Shown piece after piece: positions 58,047 to 64,000 of a DNA stretch of 64,000 nt. The position numbers were made by a program, and so were the translations under genes. How positions within the stretch are numbered: the stretch's first letter is position 1; each line of letters starts with the position of its first letter. Under the pieces are notes generated by a model. The model did not search any database, was not told the DNA's origin, and worked only from the letters and a program-made list of their open reading frames with translations. The stretch is from contig NZ_PYMC01000002.1 in assembly GCF_003026475.1 (NCBI RefSeq), positions 186,001 through 250,000 of the forward strand, read 5' to 3'. Source of the stretch: Photobacterium lipolyticum (GTDB taxonomy: Bacteria; Pseudomonadota; Gammaproteobacteria; Enterobacterales; Vibrionaceae).

Positions 58047-59405
58047 CTACACCGTCAGAATGCTTTGATAGCCTGCTATTTCAATATCAAAATTCGTTGT
58101 ACGCCGTAAATGATCCCGCATTCCTTCAAGCGCGTCAGGATCACCATGAATAAGTTTAATCGGCATATCCTTTCGCAGAGAAGACTGCTTCAACCATTGC
58201 TCAATATCCACAAAATCCCCGTGTCCCGACAGACCATTCATCACTTCAATCCGCGCATGGTTGGGAATCCATTCACCGTGAATTTTAACACTCTCCATGC
58301 CTTCCTGCATTTTTGCGCCACGGGTTCCCCCGGCCTGATAGCCAGTAAATAACACCGTTGTCCGATGATCGGGTAACAGCTGTTTAAGGTGGTGGAGGAT
58401 CCGGCCCCCCGTGACCATACCACTGCCTGCAATAATAATATGAGGGAAATTCATCTCTGCTATTGCTTTAGACTCCTCAACACTTCGTGTATAAGTGATT
58501 TTCTGACCCATCGAATGACATTGTGCAGGTGTCAGCCGGTGCTCATAAGAATAGCGCCGATAAATATCAGAGACATTTATCGCCATCGGGCTATCGAGAT
58601 AGATGGGTAACTTGGGAATGCGCTTGGCCTCCAGCAACGTGACCAGCATATGCTGCAGCGTTTGCGCACGACCCACGGCAAAACAGGGGATCAATAACAC
58701 TCCCCCCGCTTTTGAGGTTTCATTGACAACATCGGACAACTGCTGGAACTGATCCGTTTTATCATGGCGGCGATTGCCGTAGGTGGATTCGAGTAACAGT
58801 AAATCAAGATCTGGCAAGGGGTTAGGCGGTCTCATAAGCACATCGTCAGGTCGACCGACATCGCCAGAAAATCCGATTTTTTTTCCTTCTGCTTCGATAA
58901 TGATACTTGCCGCACCCAGGATATGACCGACATTTTGCAGATAAACCTTTATATCACCTACCGTAAAACGGTCTTCATATTCCACGGCTTCAAACAACTC
59001 CATGGATTTATCAGCCGTAGCACGATCATACAGAGGTTCGGGTTCTTCATGCTTACTCAGTTTATATTTACGATAAAACCGGGCATCTTCCTCCTGAATG
59101 TGACCGCTGTCTGCCAGTAAGATCGCGCAAAGCTCTTTAGTCGCACGGTGGGTAATAACCGGCCCACGGTAGCCTTGCTTATATAAAACGGGAATATAAC
59201 CGGAATGATCAAGATGGGCATGGGTTAACAGGATCGCATCAATTTGATTGACATCAACAGACAATAAGGGCTGCCAATTACGCCTTCTCAGCCACTTATA
59301 CCCTTGGTAAAGCCCGCAATCTACCAGCACGCGCGTGGTTTTGGTTTCAACCAGAAACTTAGATCCCGTGACCGTTTCGCAACCACCCAAAAAAATAATT
59401 TTCAT
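58047..59405 (-). CDS. Beta-CASP metallo-beta-lactamase fold RNase-like protein
   Basis: A 452-residue MBL-fold hydrolase. Motif I THAHLDHSG carries the zinc-binding His/Asp set, GHILGA another His, and FSGDVGRPDD an Asp. The beta-CASP domain (IPCFAVGRAQTLQHML, IYLDSPMA, GSGMVTGGRILHHLK) follows, and a final GLSGHGDF/IHGD completes the core. Such proteins are exo- or endo-RNases or are of unknown substrate. The gene is beside copper genes but no metal-sensing part is visible; it may be passenger cargo. Confidence 0.88.
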   Translation of the reverse strand: MKIIFLGGCETVTGSKFLVETKTTRVLVDCGLYQGYKWLRRRNWQPLLSVDVNQIDAILLTHAHLDHSGYIPVLYKQGYRGPVITHRATKELCAILLADSGHIQEEDARFYRKYKLSKHEEPEPLYDRATADKSMELFEAVEYEDRFTVGDIKVYLQNVGHILGAASIIIEAEGKKIGFSGDVGRPDDVLMRPPNPLPDLDLLLLESTYGNRRHDKTDQFQQLSDVVNETSKAGGVLLIPCFAVGRAQTLQHMLVTLLEAKRIPKLPIYLDSPMAINVSDIYRRYSYEHRLTPAQCHSMGQKITYTRSVEESKAIAEMNFPHIIIAGSGMVTGGRILHHLKQLLPDHRTTVLFTGYQAGGTRGAKMQEGMESVKIHGEWIPNHARIEVMNGLSGHGDFVDIEQWLKQSSLRKDMPIKLIHGDPDALEGMRDHLRRTTNFDIEIAGYQSILTV

Positions 59406-59535
59406 GAGTTTCTCTCTTTATGTTGCCAAACCACATCAAAATGCAGAGTTCAGCGAGAATTAAGTGACCTACCACAAAATGCAATTAAATCAACAACTAA
59501 TACAATCCTCTTGGTTGAATCGCTATAATGGCTAA

Positions 59536-59994
59536 TCACATGTCCTGGAATCGGTTTGCGCTATGTACCATCAGCATTGCCTCATGCTTCTCCAATTCAG
59601 CCATTTGAGCCAGCAATTCGCGGCTGGATGTCGACTCTGCCCGGCTTTGCAAATAGCGATATAGCTCAGTGAGCTGTTGGTGCAGAGTGACAATTTCAGT
59701 AATTATATCGGCTGGTTCAAGGTTCGAAAATGCACTTTCACACTGTATATCATGATGGATGGGGTTTTTATCAAGGTAATCATAACACCATGTATCTAAA
59801 GCATTTTTATCGGCTCCCTTCTCAAACCCCTTCAAGGTTTTCACGAGCCTCTGCTCATGTTCGCCAAGGTATTGAAGTAACAGCTTTGCCCGCTCGCTCG
59901 CATTTTCGTCGACACCATGCTGCAAGCAACTCGCCAGGTACTGATGAAACTCACGCGTCCAATGCAGGACATCTCTTAAGGTTTCAATTTTCAT
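59536..59994 (-). CDS. Four-helix-bundle hypothetical protein
   Basis: A 152-residue, nearly all-helical protein, starting at ATG 59994 after CGAGGA; an upstream start 14 codons earlier is less likely. Its shape, with EFHQYL, GEHEQRL, IHHDIQ, ELEKHEAMLM, resembles ferritin-like or hemerythrin-like bundles, but the metal ligands do not line up as a known family. It may belong with the downstream beta-CASP gene (130 bp away). Function unknown. Confidence 0.55.
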   Translation of the reverse strand: MKIETLRDVLHWTREFHQYLASCLQHGVDENASERAKLLLQYLGEHEQRLVKTLKGFEKGADKNALDTWCYDYLDKNPIHHDIQCESAFSNLEPADIITEIVTLHQQLTELYRYLQSRAESTSSRELLAQMAELEKHEAMLMVHSANRFQDM

Positions 59995-60297
59995 ATTTAT
60001 CGTCCTCGACACGGAAAGAAGATTTAAATAATTCAAGATATTTACATAACAAATGATAGTACGTGTAGTAAGAGGAAGTGATCCTGAGGTGGCATTATTA
60101 TTTTTCCCATTTCATTAGCGTTAACAGACGCTAATATTTTTAAGCTTCGCAAGAACAGCCAGAACACACTAAGCTCATACATTGGGAAAACTCAAAAAAT
60201 CCATACCGAAACTTCCGTAGCGCGTTAAGTTGTCTATATTAGTATGGCCTAATTTATATTTATCCGGTTTAATCAGTGCGTTTTAAGGAGCAAAACC
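59995..60297. other. Divergent promoter region between helical protein and Spy-like gene
   Basis: AT-rich, about 300 bp. No CueR dyad like that of copA and no CpxR GTAAA pair was found. Nothing else is seen here. Confidence 0.4.
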
Positions 60298-60840
60298 ATG
60301 AAATACAATCGAACATTATTAATTGCCGTTACTGCAGCCATCGGACTGACAGCGACCTTGACTTATGCCGCGCAAGATTGGCAAAGAGGTATGACGGGCA
60401 TGATGGGAGGCCCAGGAATGATGGCCGGTGGCTGCATGATGGGTGGTGGTCCGGGCATGATGGCAAAGAATCACGGCATGATGCATGGACGAGGAGCAAT
60501 GGCCGGTGGTATGGGCATTGCTGCGATGCAAGAACAGTTCAACGAACTGGAAAGCCAGCTTAAACTGAGCGAAGAACAGCAAGTTAAATGGGATGAGTTC
60601 GAGAAAGTGGTAGAACAACAGGCAAACTCTATGATCGAACACCACCAGAAGATGCTTGAATACTTCCAGAGCGGTCAATCACTAACCCTCCCGGAGCGTA
60701 TTGACCGTCATACCCGAATGATGAGCGAGCGATTTGCCAGCATGACCGCCTATTCGGCCGCACTGGCTAACGTCTATCAGAGCCTGGATCCTCAGCAACA
60801 GAATCTCTTAGATCAAAATACCTTTATGGGGTGTTTTTGA
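60298..60840 (+). CDS. Met-rich periplasmic Spy/CpxP-like protein
   Basis: A 180-residue exported protein (signal ends LTYAA). The first ~55 mature residues are packed with Met, Gly and His (GMMGGPGMMAGGCMMGGG), a typical Cu(I)/Ag(I)-binding stretch. The rest is helical with LKLSEEQQVKWDEF and LTLPERIDRHTRMMSERF, which follow the LTxxQ-type pattern of Spy/CpxP/ZraP. It is likely a periplasmic metal buffer or chaperone. TTAAGGAG precedes the ATG. Confidence 0.8.
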   Translation: MKYNRTLLIAVTAAIGLTATLTYAAQDWQRGMTGMMGGPGMMAGGCMMGGGPGMMAKNHGMMHGRGAMAGGMGIAAMQEQFNELESQLKLSEEQQVKWDEFEKVVEQQANSMIEHHQKMLEYFQSGQSLTLPERIDRHTRMMSERFASMTAYSAALANVYQSLDPQQQNLLDQNTFMGCF

Positions 60841-60849
60841 TAAGCGAAT

Positions 60850-60869
60850 GAGCACCTCTTGAGGTGCTC
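60850..60869. terminator. Perfect hairpin between convergent genes
   Basis: GAGCACCTC/GAGGTGCTC, nine base pairs with a 2-nt loop, between the Spy-like and cupredoxin stops. No T-tract on the plus strand. Confidence 0.6.
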
Positions 60870-60876
60870 GCTCCGA

Positions 60877-61404
60877 TTATTGGTTACGTAACATATAATC
60901 CATGGTCATGCCAGCTTCTGCATGGCCCGGAACATTACAGGCAAACTCAACATGGGATTTCCCCATAAAATGCCAGGTCAGCTCCCCTTGTTTTCCCGCC
61001 CCTAAACTCAATACGCTGCCGTCATTGTGTTCCATGTTGGGCATGCTGCGCATCATTTCACGATGCTTTAACTGCTCTTGTTTACTGCCAATAGCAAACT
61101 CATGTGGCATTGTGCCTTTGTTGGTCACAATAAAGCGAACGGTATCACCTTGCTTGATCTTCAACGGTTGATCAAACCTCAACTTCATCTCATCCGTTAA
61201 TGTCACGTTAACCGTCTGAATGGCTTGCGCAGTTTTCGCCGGCATGCCGACTTCCGACATGACATGCCCCATTTCGCCGTGCCCCATATCAGAGTGGCCC
61301 ATATCGCCGTGGCTCATGCTTTTATGATCATGGCCACTGTTGTCTGCCAAGGCTGGAACTGCTGACAAGGCTATTGCTAACGCCAGGGTGTTCAGTAATT
61401 TCAT
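60877..61404 (-). CDS. Periplasmic cupredoxin copper-binding protein (CopI-like)
   Basis: A 175-residue exported protein (signal ends PALA) with a His/Met-rich start (SHGDMGHSDMGHGEMGH) that can bind copper, then a cupredoxin domain. The type I copper ligands are visible: His in GTMPHEFAIG, then Cys, His and Met in FACNVPGHAEAGM. CopI-type cupredoxins detoxify periplasmic copper. AGGAAG lies before the ATG, and it follows cueP by 60 bp. Confidence 0.86.
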   Translation of the reverse strand: MKLLNTLALAIALSAVPALADNSGHDHKSMSHGDMGHSDMGHGEMGHVMSEVGMPAKTAQAIQTVNVTLTDEMKLRFDQPLKIKQGDTVRFIVTNKGTMPHEFAIGSKQEQLKHREMMRSMPNMEHNDGSVLSLGAGKQGELTWHFMGKSHVEFACNVPGHAEAGMTMDYMLRNQ

Positions 61405-61464
61405 ATTTACTTCCTCTCATAACACGGAGAGCTCGTTATTCAGCTCGAATTATCCCGATTGGTA

Positions 61465-62004
61465 TCATGCTTTTTTCAGCTTCATTGTCGTAATACAAGT
61501 TCGGCTGCTGTTGGTGGTGGTTAAACGCTCTGTTGACATCAATCCCTGATAAGAGAAGGACACATCAAATGCTTTATTGCGGGGCAGCCAAAGATCGATA
61601 AAACCGTCATTTTGGGTGCGAACCATCCCATCTGTTACCGTCTCACCGGTCTCAACATCTTTGACCGTCATCATCATTGACACGTTCTTCAGCTCTCCGG
61701 TACAGCCCGTCGGTACATGGTTAGTGCACGGGTGAGTAAATGTCATCCAAGGGGCGATAGAGAGAAAAAAAACGTCACCCAATGGCACCTCGGCAGCAGG
61801 TTGATTGGCAAACTTGGCCATGATTGTCGTCGGCGTAATGATAACTTTGGTATCTTTGCCTTCACTTCGCCACGCCTGGCTCTGTTTAACGGCTTCTTGC
61901 GGTGTTAAGGAAGAAAAGTATTCCGAATCTGTCTGGGCAAACACTATTGATGAAGCCAGCAATGCACTTACTGCCAGTCCTGCTTTAATGATGTTTTTTT
62001 TCAT
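61465..62004 (-). CDS. cueP: CueP periplasmic copper-binding protein
   Basis: A 179-residue exported protein (signal ends SIVFAQ). It matches CueP in the core FFLSIAPWMTFTHPCTNHVPTGCTGEL, GFIDLWLPRN and RTCITTMKL, with the three conserved Cys in order. In Salmonella, CueP is a periplasmic copper-binding protein linked to SodC metallation. AAGGAG precedes the ATG. It is the second gene of a minus-strand run that begins with the RND pump. Confidence 0.88.
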   Translation of the reverse strand: MKKNIIKAGLAVSALLASSIVFAQTDSEYFSSLTPQEAVKQSQAWRSEGKDTKVIITPTTIMAKFANQPAAEVPLGDVFFLSIAPWMTFTHPCTNHVPTGCTGELKNVSMMMTVKDVETGETVTDGMVRTQNDGFIDLWLPRNKAFDVSFSYQGLMSTERLTTTNSSRTCITTMKLKKA

Positions 62005-62084
62005 AACTTGCTCCTTATTTCAGCCTTGTCGCCACAACATGGCGACTGGATTTTTTTCATTTAAAATCAATTAGTAAATATCAT

Positions 62085-64000
62085 CTATTTCAATTTATAG
62101 CTGGTTTCTTTCCACAGCTTGAAGACCGCCGGCAAAACAACCAGTGTCAATAAAAGGGCAGAGACCATGCCACCGATCATCGGGGCCGCAATACGTTGCA
62201 TCACTTCCGAGCCGGTACCTGAGCCATACATGATAGGAACAAGGCCGACAATGACGGTAATTACTGTCATCAGCACAGGTCGCACACGCAGGCCTGCTCC
62301 TTCTTTAATCGCTTCAGTCAAATCATTGGCCGTGACTTGCTGATCTTTCTCTTTTACATCCAGCAGTTTGTAATGCCAGGCCTGGTTGAGGTAAACCAAC
62401 ATGATGACCCCAATCTCCACCGCTACACCGGAAAGGGCAATAAAGCCGACACCGACCGCTATCGAGAAGTTAAAACCAAGTACATGCATCAACCAGAGTC
62501 CGCCCACCAATGCGAGTGGTAAGGTTGCCATAATAATCAGCACTTCACCGACACGACGGAAGCTGAGATAGAGCAGCATCATGATGATGGCAAGAGTCGC
62601 CGGCGTTACCACACGGAGACGCTCTTTCGCCCGTTCCATATATTCATACTGACCGGACCAGACCAGCGAGTAGCCGGCAGGCATGGCTAATTGCTCCGCC
62701 ACGACCTGCTGGGCATCTTGCACATAGGAGCCAAGATCACGGCCATCAATGTCGACAAATACCCAGCCGTTCGGGCGCGCGTTTTCGGTCTTGATCATTG
62801 GCGGACCGTCTTCAAAGCGGATATCCGCTACATCGGCCAGCGCAATACGGGCACCATTCGGCGTCACCAATGGCAGATTATTCAACTTGTCCAGCGAGTC
62901 ACGGTAAGCTTGCGGGTAGCGTACATTGATTGGGTAACGCTCAAGCCCTTCAATTGTTTCCCCCACATTCATGCCACCGATAGCAGTGCTGATCACTTGC
63001 TGAATATCTTTGATATTCAATCCGTAACGCGCCGCTTGCCGGCGCTTAATATCAATGGTGACATAACGCCCGCCGGCAACCCGTTCAGCATAGACGGAAG
63101 CCGTCCCTTCAATGCCGTTTAGGATCGGTTCCAGCCGCGCACCAATAGCTTCAATCTGTTTAAGATCAGGACCGGCAATCTTGATCCCTATCGGTGTTTT
63201 GATCCCTGTCGCCAACATGTCAATCCGGGTTTTAATCGGCATTACCCACGCATTAGTGATGCCGGGGAACTGAATTAAGCTGTCGAGCTCTTGGCGCAGG
63301 CCTTCCGACGTCATTCCTTCACGCCATTCACTCTTCGGCTTTAACTGGATAAAGGTTTCAATCATGGTAAGCGGCGCCGGATCGGTCGCAGTTTCAGCGC
63401 GGCCAATTTTGCCCCAGGCGGTTTCCACTTCCGGTACGGTTTTGATCAGTTTGTTGGTTTGCTGAAGCAGCTCACGCGCCTTACCAATCGAAATACCCGG
63501 GAATGTCGTTGGCATGTACATTAAATCGCCTTCATCGAGAGGCGGAATAAATTCACTTCCCATTTTTTGCAGCGGATAATAGGCAGAGCCCAGCAATACC
63601 GCAGCCAATAGCAACACGGTTTTGGGATAACGCATGCTGGTATTGAGCAAGGGACGGTACAAGGCAACCAGGCTGCGGTTTATCGGATTTTTATGTTCCG
63701 GCAGGATCTTCCCGCGAATAAAGTACCCCATCAACACGGGTACCAGGGTAATAGAAAGACCAGCCGATGCTGCCATGGCAAAGGTTTTAGTGAAGGCCAG
63801 CGGCGAGAACATCTTGCCTTCCTGTCCCTCCAGGGCAAACACGGGCACAAAGCTCAATGTAATGATCATCAGCGAGAAGAACAGCGGTGCCCCGACTTCT
63901 TCAGTCGCTTTTGCTATCACTTGCCAGCGGTTTTTGTCGGTCAGCGGAGTACGTTCAATATGCTTGTGAACATTTTCAATCATCACGATGGCACCATCCA
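62085..64000 (-). CDS. cusA: Heavy-metal RND efflux pump, CusA/CzcA-like (5' end cut by window)
   Basis: The C-terminal ~638 residues are present; the frame stays open to the window edge (DGAIVMIENVHKH), so the N-terminal part is outside. It has many transmembrane helices, and porter-domain segments such as GVVGIAELSG-like and RGRYVTIDIKR stretches match heavy-metal RND pumps. Met residues in the central domain are typical of CusA, the Cu(I)/Ag(I) member. CusCB would be expected upstream. The copper neighbours favour CusA over CzcA. Confidence 0.85.
   Translation of the reverse strand, partial: DGAIVMIENVHKHIERTPLTDKNRWQVIAKATEEVGAPLFFSLMIITLSFVPVFALEGQEGKMFSPLAFTKTFAMAASAGLSITLVPVLMGYFIRGKILPEHKNPINRSLVALYRPLLNTSMRYPKTVLLLAAVLLGSAYYPLQKMGSEFIPPLDEGDLMYMPTTFPGISIGKARELLQQTNKLIKTVPEVETAWGKIGRAETATDPAPLTMIETFIQLKPKSEWREGMTSEGLRQELDSLIQFPGITNAWVMPIKTRIDMLATGIKTPIGIKIAGPDLKQIEAIGARLEPILNGIEGTASVYAERVAGGRYVTIDIKRRQAARYGLNIKDIQQVISTAIGGMNVGETIEGLERYPINVRYPQAYRDSLDKLNNLPLVTPNGARIALADVADIRFEDGPPMIKTENARPNGWVFVDIDGRDLGSYVQDAQQVVAEQLAMPAGYSLVWSGQYEYMERAKERLRVVTPATLAIIMMLLYLSFRRVGEVLIIMATLPLALVGGLWLMHVLGFNFSIAVGVGFIALSGVAVEIGVIMLVYLNQAWHYKLLDVKEKDQQVTANDLTEAIKEGAGLRVRPVLMTVITVIVGLVPIMYGSGTGSEVMQRIAAPMIGGMVSALLLTLVVLPAVFKLWKETSYKLK

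Overview
The window looks like chromosomal DNA of a marine gammaproteobacterium of the Vibrionaceae, most like Photobacterium or Vibrio. The reasons are a Vibrionaceae-style CsrB-type regulatory RNA, close enterobacterial-type AroG and QmcA sequences, an hmgA-fahA-maiA cluster, a copper-efflux set, and dispersed palindromic intergenic repeats. The genus is inferred; no rRNA or tRNA gene is visible. No transposase, integrase or CRISPR array was found.

Layout. 1-6.8 kb: two tandem lipoprotein genes for starch/glycogen breakdown on the minus strand. One is cut by the window edge and carries thrombospondin type 3-like calcium repeats plus a pullulanase-associated domain; the other is a 1478-residue type I pullulanase. 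Each is preceded by a matching pair of MalT-box-like sites. 7.3-8.4 kb: AroG. 8.7-12.1 kb: a four-gene polar amino acid ABC transporter. 12.2-19.3 kb: metallophosphatase, Tag glycosylase, a GNAT-nitrilase fusion, a histidine phosphatase, an alpha/beta hydrolase and a MATE exporter. 19.7-32.7 kb: DEAD-box helicase, PfkB kinase, FabY-like ketosynthase with a divergent GlxA-type regulator, the NfeD/QmcA pair, a YdcF-like protein, a polymer-forming membrane protein, an RbgA GTPase and an MFS transporter.

32.7-33.3 kb: a gene-free stretch that I read as a CsrB-family sponge RNA on the minus strand. It has about 30 GGA triplets, five triloop hairpins whose stems covary, a rho-independent terminator, a promoter and a distal UvrY/SirA/VarA-type site. 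It is followed by a divergent locus with a hybrid histidine kinase facing a PstS-like periplasmic protein and a porin-like barrel. 37.9-43.3 kb: ROK sugar kinase and pqiABC.

43.5-50.3 kb: aromatic amino acid catabolism. phhAB converts Phe to Tyr; hmgA, fahA and maiA take homogentisate to fumarate and acetoacetate; acetoacetyl-CoA synthetase activates the acetoacetate. The 4-hydroxyphenylpyruvate dioxygenase that would join the two halves is not in the window, and the place beside hmgA where it might be expected holds repeats instead. Two inverted copies of a ~145-bp palindromic element bracket the hmgA-to-acetoacetyl-CoA synthetase block. 50.6-54.4 kb: a CobW-type metallochaperone GTPase and a TldD/TldE-like pair.

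54.8-64 kb: copper and silver defence. CueR faces CopA across a promoter with a 19-bp spacer and a perfect dyad. A 25-residue membrane peptide is translationally coupled to copA. Then follow a beta-CASP nuclease-like protein, a helical protein, a Met-rich Spy-like protein, a cupredoxin, CueP and a CusA pump cut by the window edge.
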